From assembly GCA_026260175.1 (NCBI GenBank), contig JAKCWW010000018.1, forward strand, positions 2,085-66,084: a DNA stretch of 64,000 nucleotides. The letters run 5' to 3'. The notes below the pieces were generated by a model, which saw only the letters and a program-made list of their open reading frames with translations, did no database searches and was not told where the DNA came from. Within the stretch, counting starts at the first letter, position 1; each line of letters opens with the position of its first letter. This DNA comes from Reticulitermes lucifugus. Lineage: Eukaryota; Arthropoda; Insecta; Blattodea; Rhinotermitidae. Made by a program: the position numbers and the translations under genes. Positions 49,818 to 61,622 of the stretch are shown piece by piece.

Positions 49818-49868
49818 TAGGTCCCTGATGATGGTTCCATAATAAGGAACCGAAACATGTCGGATTGA
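49818..49868 (+). ncRNA. Hammerhead ribozyme, right arm, intact core
   Basis: CTGATGA at 49825-49831, stem II GGTTCC/GGAACC (49833-49838 with 49846-49851) around ATAATAA, GAAA at 49852-49855. Stem III pairs A49855-T49860 and C49856-G49859; predicted cleavage is after C49861 (GTC). Stem I pairs 49820-49824 with 49862-49866 (three Watson-Crick, two G-U). The best-formed hammerhead of the window. Confidence 0.85.
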
Positions 49869-49949
49869 TTTTATTGTAAAAAGAAGTTATATGGTATAAT
49901 AAATAAAAAGTGTGCATTTTGTTGGTTTGAGAAATGTGTATTTAGAACT

Positions 49950-51200
49950 GTTCAATAAATCAGTTCAGCTTACCTGACTGCTGTAGGAGCTGAAACGGTA
50001 GAAAACTGATATCGAACGATCGTTCTTCAGGCGTTAAACACCTGGAGTCTGGCAACTCATCTCCATTTAGTGACGATATTATAAATGTTCGGAGTTTTAC
50101 AACAATCCCACGTACACAAATGCTTACTGACAAACTTATCACCAGATTTCATTTGGGATTATTTAATGATATTATGGAAGCTAATGAATTTTGGTGAAGG
50201 AAAATTCTATATATTTCGGGAGACACTGAGTTGAAACAACAGCTTGCGGGACGAATTTGATCAAATTATGAAACCTTTGAGGTTTCATATCTCGAACACT
50301 AGTTTACCTACAGAACTCTAGGCCTACGACAATGAGTTTGTTCAGATACCCAACGGGTATACAAAATTAATAAATTAAAATACAAGTTTTTCTGAGCGAA
50401 TTGATGTGAGATCACCCTTACCGGGAATCGAACACCAGCCACGAAGCGTATATATCATGACTTTATTTTCACGGTTCATTTCCTCAATAAAATTAAGATA
50501 TTGTTTCTTTGAAGAAATTCACATTATTTTAGTGCAATTCCAAGGGCATCGGAAGAGAACATGAATCCGATGTGGGGGGCGGGGACTAGAAAAAAATGAT
50601 GGGTTTATGTACTTTATGTACAGAACACTACAGAGCAGGGCTGACATCAGTTGTTAGGCCTTACTGGCAGAGCAACCATGCTTCAATTTGTAGCGGTTAA
50701 AACCCCTTCCAGTCGCCGCGCACTTCACTTAATAAATACGTACTCGTTTTAGGCTCTTTAAACTTCACGCTTTTCTCAATTGACCTTTCTGGAAGTGGTA
50801 TGTCGGTGTACTTTTTGTGTCAAAATCAGAATCTGAGGGGTGTGCCCCCCTACACTAACATCCCTGTCCGTTTCTTTCTGTAAAATTAAGAAACCCTTGG
50901 TCCAAATTGCAACAAATTTGCTGGTTCAACAGAAGAGGTATTAAGGTGAGTGTTACTGTAAATTAGGTAATATTCCTGGTTTCGGCTAAGATATTGTAAA
51001 ATGCCCGAATGGTATATTTTAGTTTTTTCAAGAGGACAATTAACACTTCAAACAGAAAACGAATAAAATGGTCTCCAAGATAGTCACACATCCAATAACT
51101 TTTATTAGACGCAGGAAGTCATCTCAAAAGTTCCAACCTCACTGCCTACACTGGCAGATCCCCTTGACTTTGGTTTTATTTATATCAATCTACTGATGTC
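49950..51200. other. No recognisable gene, about 1.3 kb
   Basis: A B-box-like GTGTTCGATTCCCGG (complement of about 50421-50435) hints at a decayed minus-strand SINE, but no A box was seen. Otherwise no gene. Confidence 0.4.
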
Positions 51201-51960
51201 CCATTATTACTAATTTTCTTTCCCTACCTACATTCTCCTTATTTTCTTCTATTCCGTCATAGTCTCTTTTGCCTTTTCACATCCTCCGGATTCTCTCTGT
51301 ACCTCTATTCTTGAAAGCTACTTTATTTCCCTTCCGCATTTTCATCTCCCCTAATTGCCTTTATCCATAGCCTATGTCTGCTAAAGTTGTTGCAGTGCGT
51401 TTTTCCCTACCATTCTTTGTTCATCCTTATTTTCCCGCAGATATGATTTTCTTTATCGTTTGTGCCCCATTACATTTGCCTGTTTATATTCCTTTTAAAT
51501 TACTTCGTGTGCTTATTCCTGGCCTCTCATATTTCACACGCATCAAGATTCACACTTCTCTCCCGATGTCTGATTCGCTTTCACTTCCTTTAATTTTTAC
51601 CTCTTCTTATCCCATCCGTTCCCGAAAACCCTTTCTTTCAGTAGCACTCCTTCTTTGAGCAAGGACTTTTATTTCCCCGCCAACTTTTACTGTCAGAGCT
51701 CAAAGATGTGTGTACGAGGAATACGAAATGACCGTCTTTATTCTCTGAACTACTTGGGGGAGTGCGGCTCTACTTCTGTAGTGGCTGACTGGGTTGCGGA
51801 CTTTTGTGTGCGGAGTGAATGATGGCCGTGGGCGATGCAGGACAGGAGCTCTGTGTTGGTTAAGAAGGATGCTATAATCTCGGGAGGGCTTGCTTATTGG
51901 AGGAGGCAATTCTTTGCTGTAAGCTGCGAGAAATCGGGGCTTAGGACAGGGTGGCATATA
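51200..51960. other. Pyrimidine-rich tract followed by a G+C-rich block, unrecognised
   Basis: 51200-51680 is C+T-rich with a 94-codon frame of no known family (51374-51658). 51700-51960 is unusually G+C-rich for the window, with overlapping frames on both strands (51700-51957 minus, 51835-52101 plus). No splice-bounded coding exon is evident. It may be a transposon piece or an untranslated exon. Confidence 0.3.
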
Positions 51961-51969
51961 TCCGTATTT

Positions 51970-52690
51970 TGGAATTTTTTTCTGACTGTATTACACATAA
52001 ACATTCTTATATTTGTTTTCATTAGTTTGCCACATTACACAAATACTTCTGTATCTGATTTTGGTAACTTTATGGAATGTGCTATTTTGTTGTCCGGTTA
52101 AGAAACGTCATTAAAAGAACTTAGCAATAGGCATTTCTCTTTATCTTAATAGAGGCCATTATTGTTGTCACTCTACAAACTGCATTTTTGTGACAGCTTT
52201 TTCTTCTTATACCCTGTCTAGACCGTGATTAATAAACAAATTTCACCGACTAACAGCAGTGCTCTTCCAAATAAGGAAATGAAAAAATATATTTCAAGAA
52301 CTCGACAAAGCAAACATTTTTCCACTGTTTTTTATACTATGACAGGTATATACACTCCTTCGGCGTGTCAAGACTACAGCTCGACGGTACAATTATCATC
52401 CAATAGAAATTTACATCATATAGGGACTCAAAATTTCCCTTTAACCACACAAAAAATCCTTGTTTTATTTTATTCAAAGGCATAAATAACAAATTTTTTC
52501 TTCAGTTGTGTATCCTTCAATTTTTTTATTCGTTTTACTAATTTACAGATCATATTGAAGAAGTATTGATCATACACTTAGTATATTTATGTATTACAAT
52601 GACGTTTTTCGCGATTTAAAGATCCAAATGACATGCAAAACACTATGGCTTCTATAAGGTTTTCCAGTGCCTGAGGTATAATTGATATAT
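51970..52690. other. No recognisable gene, about 0.7 kb
   Basis: AT-rich, with short frames only. Confidence 0.5.
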
Positions 52691-52694
52691 GTCT

Positions 52695-52738
52695 TAATGA
52701 AGTTTCGGAACTCGGTTACCCTTCCATCTTCTGGTGAA
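52695..52738 (-). ncRNA. Hammerhead-like relic, degraded
   Basis: On the minus strand, CAGAAGA (complement of 52727-52733) replaces CTGAAGA. It is followed by GGAA...TTCC enclosing GGTAACC, then GAAACTTC. The order of parts is that of a hammerhead, but the core U4 and the NUH triplet do not fit. Probably a dead copy of another subfamily. Confidence 0.35.
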
Positions 52739-52739
52739 G

Positions 52740-55700
52740 TATTATAAAACATATTCATTTGGGTCTAATAAATCGAATTAGCCTGTAATCCCTATCCTCA
52801 GGCTATATAAATTTCTTCGATCTAAAGAACTTACTTTACTTCATTACGGAAGAACAGCCAACCTCCAAAACGCCAAGCTTATCGAGGTATATCAGGCAAT
52901 GAACAAAGACCAACGTAATTATCTTATATTAAAATATCTAATTACTTACATTGCGATGTGAAATCTGAGATTTAGAGCTAGTTCTTAAAGATTAGGCTTT
53001 TATTCTAAATTAATGACACTTGGCAACTAATAAAAAAAATCAACATTCAAACCGTTTAAAATAGCCTTTGATCATAGGATTCAGTAATATATAAAAAACA
53101 ACGAGAAGAAATCTATCGATATCACTGCAAAGTAGATTGTGTCGCATATTCTTCTCCAATTACTGACACATACTCAGTCACCTACTGTACATAACATGTC
53201 ACTAGGTAAGTAACAGATGAGACCATCGATTTGCCAGGGAATGCCTCACGGAAAAATACAAGTACATAATTCAATTCTATTTTATGGCACAGAAAATTAC
53301 CCATATGTTACTGTTAATTTCTAACATACGTTCTCACATTATTACATTACAATACGATTTAAATATTTCTTACGTTGTTCTTTTTGAAATACTTAAACTT
53401 AGGCACTTACATTTCGCACACGAAAGTACACACAACTCCCTAGCTTATCAGAACATAGCATAGGCAAGGGTGGTCGAGAAAACAACTCGATATGCAGGCC
53501 TTTTTTAAAGCAGACAGGAAAAACCCATTTACTCGGTCTTTCTTGTATATGCTTGGCTTTTATCGGCTTTTCAAGAAGCGTGTGAAAGGGCATGTTTCCC
53601 TAGAAAAGAAATAAATTCCGTTCTGTTGTTTATCCTTGTCGAAAGTACTCCACACGCCAAATAAGATCAGTAAATCTGAGAAAATGCCTCAATTTTCAGT
53701 TACATAATTTTTCCTAACTACGCGATCCAACTTTTTTTCCAGTGAGTGATGAGGCAGAGACAAGCATCCCAAGCTTCTTAATTTTGTTAATGCGCGCACC
53801 TTAAACTGAAATGCTGCACGAACAAACAACGTTCATTGATTACAGACCTTATCGAGAAACTATAGTACAGGAGTATCAAATCTGCACACATTTCTGCTGA
53901 TAATTAATAATGCCAAAGTCCCTCTATTAAGTGTGTTGATTTATTTTATTGCATGATACAACAAAGCGCCGGGACGTCTTTAGAATATCCCCAGCTTTCA
54001 AGTCAAAATTTTGCGATATTATCAAATTTCTTCTGAAATTTTCTATCCATCACCAGTAAGTGTCAGTAAAACAATATCCAGTAAAAGCATTTGTACTGAG
54101 GCCATGGAAACAAGTCCCATTTATTTATCCCCTCCAAAATTTCTTCGACATGCTACACTTCACGCTATTGCGCTTTTCCCACTTTCCCACAGACGACTAG
54201 ACATACTATGTGCAAAGTTTCTGCTGGTTGACATAAGCCAGAAAAGACGAGAAGAGAATACAGCAGCAAACAGGAAGGAAGACACCCCGATCACCATTGT
54301 CATCAGTATCCATAGATATTCTTTTCGTGGCTTCAGTAAAGTAACCAACTTAAAAATGGATAAAATTAATTTAACATGATTATAATTGTGAAATGCCAAC
54401 AAATTGCTCAGTAACGTATAATAACTAATATAATTATTGCTCTCTTCCATTTAGGCTTAATATAAAGTTACACAAGGTGTAGTAATTATTCCCAAATAAT
54501 CTATAGCAAATAGTATTTCACTTCAACAAACATATACTGTTTGGAAGAGTTTATGTAAGGTTAGAACAGGTACAAAAAGGTCTTTAAAAGTATTGTATCT
54601 CTTTGATGAAATCTGAAAAGTGGATACTAAAGTTGTACCTGCATTACATTTAAATTAACATCACATTTTGTCATTAAGAAACTTCCAGCTCTAGAAATTA
54701 GGATGGAAGAAAGGAATGTATGAAACATAATAAAACGCATCAAAAATTGGAGACGTTCTAATGATAAAGCCCGCAGTGAAACTGTCTTCCACATTATCCT
54801 TTTTTGTATTTGATCTTTCCTCCACTCCTTCTTTTTTTTTTGCATCTGTTTTATTTTCTTAACAACTTACAAACTACTTTCCCCTCTCTGTAACTCGACA
54901 AAGTTTCCGAACCAGAACTCGATGCTAAATTAATTAAGTAGTTTCTTTTTCCTCTACCATCCAACTTTAGAGGCACTTTAAATGTGCAGAAGCTCTTTAT
55001 GTTAAGACACAGAACGCGTTTTGGTAAGATGGGCTAACCACTAATACTGCTTCCCATAGCTGTGGTTGCAGGTGCCCTTATAATGCCACTATATTTAACA
55101 AGTATAAGCTGAAAGTCTTAATCTCGTTAAGAGTTGTGAAGTACCACACGAATTATCGATAGGCATATATGTGAAAGCGACATGATATATCCAAACACAA
55201 GTGTTCCTATGTATTGACACATAACTAAATTATTTTTCGGGATAAATTTTACGCTTAATATTTTAATGAATTCTGTAAAAACTGCTTAATTATTTCATCA
55301 CAGGGAATAATATAATTTAGAATATTAATAGAGATATGTCATTTGCATGTTCAATTATATTCGTAAAACTGTCGGGAAGAGGCCACTTAAGGGATCTATG
55401 TAGAGGGGAATATGATATTAAAATAGGTTTTGAAGAGAGAGGGATAGTATGTAAAGACATGGAGTGGCCACTACCCCTCTCCCCTCCTCCCAATGGCAGA
55501 TGGTTCAAATCTAAGATCGTTGTTACTAGTGAATTTTTCTAACGAATCAATAGACGCCGAACCGCTCACCATTACATTTAGCAAGACGTAAGTCGTCGCT
55601 GGGTTCGAAATTTTAAAGTTGATTATCACACAAAATTTTAATAGTATCCTTTCTGTGGTTTAGGAAAGAAACTTTCGAGCAGATAAAGAGGCGACTTCGC

Positions 55701-56290
55701 AAAATACGATCGTTGTATGTACTTTGCGATAAGAGTTTATAAAAAATTTTGGCTCTAAATTCCAGAATATGGATCAGCCTTTTTTAAGGATGTCATGAGC
55801 AGTTCACACGTCAAAATACGCCAGGGCTCGAAATTTACGTCCAAAAGTTTTCAGTGGTGAAAAACTTCAGTTACCGAGTAAGTCACCTGTCAGCTAACGT
55901 AGTTACATAGGAATATTAATATACCACAACTTTTAACTTTACACTAAACTTAATTTAATGCACTAGGTACACGAATTTCTTGTGCTGGCATTACAGTTTA
56001 CTGATCTGGAATAAATTCTACTGATAGGTTCAATAGTGACTGATATTTCGACAAATTTCTAACAGGACGCAACATTATGACGACATGATTTTGCATTTTG
56101 CATTTTGCTTGACCTGACACTCACAGGCTTAATCACATGCCCTTTCAGTACAGCTGATATTAATAACTCAACATTCAATACCTGATAGGTCTGTGACGCA
56201 TAAATGTAACTTTCTGTGTATGTCACATGTCTGACAACTCTGTTTAAGTACGATCAGTTACTTGTGTGCAGTTTGGCTGAATGTTGATAG
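52740..56290. other. No recognisable gene, about 3.6 kb
   Basis: The overlapping frames at 54011-54379 (+, 122 codons) and 54160-54450 (-, 96 codons, one hydrophobic segment MTMVIGVSSFLFAAVF) cannot both be real, and neither shows a family motif. A block with ACCGAGTAAGTCACC near 55873 recurs near 37997. A GGGTTCGAAATT B-box-like site lies at about 55602. Confidence 0.4.
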
Positions 56291-56310
56291 AGTGACAGTC
56301 TTCGGTCCTG

Positions 56311-56550
56311 AAACCTTCGCTCTTCTGGGAATTTACGCAGTGTAGACTGATAGATTTTTACTGGCGTTTCGGGACAAGCTATCGGCCCCATCTTCAAAGG
56401 TCAATCTGTTAAAGACGAATGGATTGCTTTACCTTTGACAATGGGCAAGAGAGGTTGTCCCGAAACGTCGGTAAGGAACTACCTATCTACGCTGCGTAAA
56501 ATCCCAGAAGAGCGGATATCTCATTTACAATGCGGCAGAAGCCTGAATTA
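56311..56550 (-). mobile_element. Hammerhead family B inverted element with short TSD
   Basis: Arms 56318-56377 and 56455-56514 are reverse complements with a few differences (CGCTCTTCTGGGAATTTACG against AAAATCCCAGAAGAGCG). A 36-nt extension (56515-56550) lies outside the right arm. A 10-bp direct repeat TTCGGTCCTG brackets the unit (56301-56310 and 56551-56560). The layout mirrors the 21.4, 49.5 and 61.6 kb elements in reverse orientation. On the minus strand of the left arm, TTGAAGATGGGG...CCCGAAACGCC has C3 changed to T and the cleavage triplet GUC changed to GCC. The right arm core is also degraded. Confidence 0.6.
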
Positions 56551-56559
56551 TTCGGTCCT

Positions 56560-57400
56560 GTTTTGTTGCTAAGAGATCATACAAGTATAAAATGCATACA
56601 AGCAGCAATTTGGTATTTGGTGTATAAGAAATATGTGACATTAGTTACTCTCATTTTTAGAACCTTAATTTAAAAAGAGAGAATAATTCACTAAATTTCA
56701 TGTGTAGGTAAACGGTTATGAGCAGTGTTAATAAAGACTGCAATTTTACGGACGTGACGCCGTGAAATCTGGTAAATGGGTGCCAACATTTCGAAGGGAC
56801 CGGCTCTATTGTGCACTGAAGCAACTTTAACCTAACTGAAATAAAATATTCGACAGGAAATATTAGTTACTTGCGCTGCATTCAATGTTTCGAAACATGA
56901 AGTAACAATACCATTGCCAGACTAGTTAAATTCCTTGCAGCGCAGCGTAATTAGCCGAGAGAAGTCATAATGAGTTGCTGAATCACTGTCTTGTACTATG
57001 GAGAGAAAAACTGATTGAGCCTATCTGTACGCAATAATTTATCCGTAACACAAAAGAAAGAATACGAAAGAGGAAAGGTAATGGAGAGAAAGAAAACATG
57101 AATACTGTTAAACCTAGACAAAAAGGAAAGATCATGAAAAGTTTCGTCAATAACTCTTGAAGGTTCAGCATAGAAAGTTTACATGAGCGTCGTAGTCTCT
57201 GCGTTGAAGTAAAGGAGGTGAAATGGTGGGTGGGGGGGGGCTGAGGATGAAAATGCGGGCGAAGTGTTTACTGAATCATGATCTGCCACCCCGAGTTTCT
57301 AAAAGCTCTTCCCTTACACAGGGTCGCAAATTCAAATATCTTCCACTTGAACTGGCCGACCACCACCGGGAGGGTAAACAACAGAGAGACATAGGGAAAT
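56560..57400. other. No recognisable gene, about 0.8 kb
   Basis: Purine-rich on the plus strand near 57040-57250, with a G9 run at about 57232. The frames at 57223-57438 and 57268-57501 mirror each other and are not credible genes. Confidence 0.45.
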
Positions 57401-57403
57401 GGC

Positions 57404-57426
57404 GGAGAGAGAGAGAGAGAGAGAGA
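57404..57426. repeat. (GA)n microsatellite
   Basis: About eleven GA units. Confidence 0.95.
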
Positions 57427-57854
57427 AAGGGCTCTTAGAAGCATGAGGGATTGCACTTCCCAACACCATTCACCCACACTCCTTATTGAAAAACACGTCA
57501 ATTACAAAAACAGCAACAAAAAGAGTTTACATAACACAGCTGAGCCTTAGAGGCGTACCTTAGCTATACTGCAAAAATTGTATTTCCGTATGGATATTGC
57601 GAATTAACGTGATATCTCGAAAACTCATCTGTACACGCAACAAAGTTCAAAGTTCAATTCCTAATAGGCCCAACTCAAAATTAATTCAAGCTGCGGGAAT
57701 CTAGGATGGTATATAATGATATATTATGAGTTTTAGCAGCATGTGTTAGGTGAAGTGTGACCCGCAGGAACGCGAAGCTTACACGAAGCTCCATTACATA
57801 ACGTATCTAACTCCAAGGAGCACAGCATTTCCTCAGAAGTTACCAGTCCATAAA

Positions 57855-58135
57855 ACGTCTAGGAAATTTCCCTCAGCTTGTTCCACTCAATAGCTCAGTT
57901 CTGTATTTACAGCAATCCGTTAATGGTCTCTATCCCAAACCAAATACAACTCATTCACGCTAATTCTGTTTCTTTAAGATCCATGCAGTAACCTCTAATC
58001 TACCTCTACGTCTCCCAAGAGTTGTCCTTGCTTTATATTTTACAACTATAAATGTTTATGCATCTATCTATTATTTCATGCAAGTCACATGCTCAGCCCA
58101 TCTAATCTTCCTCGATTCTATCATTCCGGTAATAC
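57855..58135 (-). pseudogene. LINE ORF2 C-terminal fragment, decayed
   Basis: On the minus strand, MIESRKIRWAEHVTCMK corresponds to the insect LINE motif MIKSRR.RWAGHVARM. Then, with frame changes and stops, KARTTLGRRRGRLEVTAWIL stands for the GK..GRRPLGRPRRRWEDNI block, and LVWDRDH*RIAVNT for LAQDRDRWRALVNT. The order and spacing are as expected. At least three frame breaks or stops make it non-functional. It is the same protein region as at 8392-8590 but a different, more broken copy. Confidence 0.7.
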
Positions 58136-58139
58136 CCCA

Positions 58140-60390
58140 ACCTGTTCTCGAATACCATCAGTCTATCTTAAATACTATCTAAATTACGAAGGAGTTGTCA
58201 ATAGTATCTGAGCAGGTTTTGCTAGCATGCATCGCGGCATTATGTCAGTTGGTTCAAATCCTGTAAGGAGCAATGATTGTTAAATAGGATTATCGAGCCC
58301 CTATTAATCATTCGCATAGCCGAAAGGCCAGCTTCCACTTCTGCTTTCAAAATACAATACGAGATATACAGGCAAGAATTTATTAAATGGTTCAAGACTA
58401 ACAAATTGAAAAACTGAGTTAATGTGGATTGAATCTTCTTCATAATTTAGTAGTAGATTAGGCATTTAGAAAAAATCCCACTTTGTATTGAAAACTAAAG
58501 TTTTTTACCGTGTTAAACATAGCCCTTAACTTCCGTATCAAGACTCGTACAAATTGAATTCCACACCCCCGACGCCTATTTCTTTAACGTCTTCCTGTTT
58601 TCTACCTCCTATATCTCTCAAGTGATCTTCACCAAATATTTCAACCAAAATAATTTCATGCATTTTTTTTCTCTCATATGCTTGCTAAACGATCCAAATA
58701 TCTCGTCCTCAATTTTGATCGTTAGAAAGCTTCTAGCTTCCTCGATTCACTAAAGACTGCTGATTATAAGAATTATACATAACTTAAGTTCCTACTTCAA
58801 AGATAACATAAGCTTTATCTGTTATAAAACAATTTCTTAAAGTTATTTAGGAAAACGACCTGTTTATTGTATGTATGAAACACACAAGTAAACTTGTAGG
58901 TTTCCTTAATAATACAGGAGATGGTGAACATATTTACCATGATGTTTAAAAGGTGAAATCAACTAAAAATATTACTTACGCAACTTCTTCTTTTGTATTT
59001 ACAGAAAGTCTTCTGAAATCAGAAATTGTTTTCCTGTTATGGCACACAGATGAGTAGGCCTACTGTAAATTTATATCGATATTTCTAATAGTTATTAACT
59101 AATTCTTGCCTCCATTTTCTTCGGCTTCATACCAAATGCTTCTCTATGTCTTATACTGAACAGACCAATGTGGTTGTGTTTGTCAGAAGTATGAGTTTTG
59201 ACTTTGGAGGATGCAGGGCCGACTCGAAGTCTTTGACGCCGTAAATTAAGTCTGGTTTGCCGCCACCTCCTTTTCGTTTAACATCATCTCCTGTGACTAC
59301 ACACTTGCAATATGCAATAATCATAGCGATAAAGTTTCTTATCAGTTTTGTTGAATTCAGTTTTAAAATTGCTTTACACCTACTTCCTTGCGTTCTCCAA
59401 CAAATTTTGCCGCCCCAGACGACCGCCTACTTCGCCTACTGGGTTGAGATTCCCATAAGAGGAAGAGCTAATAACCTTCTGCCTCCACTTACCTAATATG
59501 AACTTGTAGTGATATAAGCCTAACTTATTAAAGTCTTGATTAAATTTGAATTCAGATTTAATAATTTCATAACAAAGACTAATTTCGTAAGACAGAGAAA
59601 ACTCAGTAGGATTCAAATTCGACGACTTGTATTGCGGTGACGCAGTCTTAAACCACAACTTCATTAATACAGGTTGCATTTAAATATATTCACATATCAA
59701 ATATTTGTCTCTCAAAGGCTGTGGAGTCTAGCACAACAGGGCTGTCACCCTATGTAATTCTGTGTATGAGGCCGCTGGAAACGTTGGGTAGGGTATATAC
59801 TGTACAAAGGAACAATGAGAGTGTGTAATTACATCAGTATATTTCCTTGATGTTTATTGAGGTAAACAGGTGGAGCATGAATCCAATATTGCTTATAAAA
59901 ATACATAAAGTACTTACCGAATTTTTGCTGCCAAAGTTCATACAAAACCGAAATCTTCACTTTCAAAGGCATCTCACTTTCTAATTGAATTAACAATGAA
60001 ATTATAACTTTCGCAAAGGCTTTTTTTTTTGTTTTCTTTCTGAACTTTTCTTGGACTCAGTTCAAAACATGAATTCCACCGAATTCAAAGTTGAAAGTTA
60101 ACTTATAAGTAATGGGACGTGTCTCACCTCTATGTCTAAATTGGAATTTCCTGGAACTATTAAATCCTGCTGACAAATAATTTTAACTCCCCGGGATTCA
60201 AGAAATTACTTACTAGTTTCAAATAATTTATTCAAAGAAATATTGTTTTTTTCCACGCAAATTCATAATTTTAATAGATGCTATTATATCTTACAATTTA
60301 TAATCCCCCAAAAATTGGGCCACTCACATTCAAGGGAAAACTCGTCCTCTATAAAGCTCTGTTTTGTCTTATTTTTAACAAAATATATCA
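58140..60390. other. No recognisable gene, about 2.3 kb
   Basis: AT-rich. The overlapping frames at 59257-59496 and 59380-59679 are on opposite strands and carry no motif. No exon was supported. Confidence 0.45.
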
Positions 60391-60397
60391 TCAATGT

Positions 60398-60855
60398 AGC
60401 CAATTTATTGTACCAACTAAATGCACACTACTATTCACATTTCAGTGTTACATATATAGTTCCGACACGTTTCGGTGCCAATGCACCATCCTCAGGCAGC
60501 ACGTGATGCCAAGTTTAAAACCAACTGTCAGTAAACAGGCCACTTTTTTATATGGTTCCACATTTCGGTAGGCTACCTTGGTGATATCAGTTTTAAAATA
60601 CATAGAGTTAAAACACCAAAATATGATGAAAATATTTCTTACGAGGTGAATAGGTTTTTAACAGATTACAATTATGTCGTTGTTAGTGGAAACCCCTAGT
60701 ATTGTGGCATTATAAGTTGATCTCGGTCCAAAGCGGATCGGGTCCCTGTTGCGTAGTGGCGTGTATCGCAGCCAGCGGCCTGTGAGCAGTAGTGTGCATT
60801 TAGTTGGTACAATAAACTGACTGCACTGATCAGAACAATGCACGGAATAAACAAC
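60398..60855 (-). mobile_element. Penelope-like inverted element, minus orientation
   Basis: The outer arms share 28 identical bases in inverted order (60403-60431 with 60789-60817; includes TAGTTGGTACAATAAA). A hammerhead lies on the minus strand in the left arm. Outside the right arm, the minus strand reads TTATTCCGTGCATTGTTCTG, matching the CCGTGCATT extension of the 21.4 and 61.6 kb elements, so the element is in reverse orientation. The interior (60500-60785) is not symmetrical, and no target-site duplication was found, so one arm has probably been replaced or deleted. Confidence 0.55.
60455..60502 (-). ncRNA. Hammerhead ribozyme, intact core, weak stem I
   Basis: On the minus strand, CTGAGGA (60495 to 60489), stem II GGTGC/GCACC with loop ATTG, GAAA (60473 to 60470), stem III AC-GT-GT and cleavage after C60464 (GTC). 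Stem I can form only one G-C pair before a mismatch, so folding may be poor. Confidence 0.65.
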
Positions 60856-60859
60856 CTTA

Positions 60860-61605
60860 AAATAAAGTGTATCATGTTCATCATATTCCACCTTGTCTTT
60901 AGTCGAATGCGTATCACTCTATGAATTCTGGCTGCTTACTCTCTATTCTAGATATAAGCAAAATATACTATATCTTAATGTATACGAATAATATAGGTTA
61001 CATAGATCCTCAGTTAGTCAAAAATTTCAACGTATTTTATGGAATTTAAAGGCGTTACAGTGTTCACAAAACCCTCAATTAATTCCGACCCTGAGCAAGA
61101 TTAATCTACTCTACACTCTCTATACCTTCCTAGATCGATTCTAGTGTTATTTCCCCTTTTATTTTAAGTCATTTGTTTCCCTGTTAATCCTTAAACCCGA
61201 CATGTTTTCTTTAATTCTACAAAATATTTCCTACCCTACAAAATTCCAGCTTACTAAATTAAGTCGAAATAATGGCTTTTACATCCAAATTTCGTGGGTT
61301 TGCCATATTGTTATCACTAATTTTATAAAATAGAAAGTAAGTCATTTTGTTGGGTTTCAATGGTATGTCTTTCAAATTCATTTTCGTGATAAATGGTCAA
61401 ATGCTTGAACCGCTTAAAGGGGAACACTGAAGAGAGTGATATGATAATAATTCCACACGCCTGATTATTTCCAATGAAGAAAATCTGACTAAAAGTAGAG
61501 CTATTTGTAGCTTTCTGTGTGCCTATAGGTACGACTAAATGCGGGGCTACTTACTATCTTCACATAATCGCATTGCTTTCTCCCAAACCCTTTCCATGTC
61601 GATGT
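60860..61605. other. No recognisable gene, about 0.75 kb
   Basis: AT-rich and without frames of interest. It separates two hammerhead elements of opposite orientation. Confidence 0.5.
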
Positions 61606-61622
61606 AAACAACATGAAGATTT

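Larger units (their letters stand above)
49534..49936 (+). mobile_element. Penelope-like inverted element with a hammerhead in each arm
   Basis: Arms 49569-49746 and 49761-49938 (178 nt each) are near-perfect reverse complements around a 14-nt loop. A 35-nt extension (49534-49568) with TCATATCGTGCATTTT lies outside the left arm only. An exact 13-bp direct repeat TGTATTTAGAACT flanks the unit (49521-49533 and 49937-49949). There is no coding sequence. Each arm carries a hammerhead, so each DNA strand encodes one. The TSD length and one-sided extension are the same design as at 21371 and 61623. Confidence 0.8.

Noticed and set aside
54011-54450. Opposite-strand frames of 122 and 96 codons
   Set aside because: They overlap each other, neither has splice context, and neither shows a domain; one apparent membrane segment is expected by chance in AT-rich DNA.
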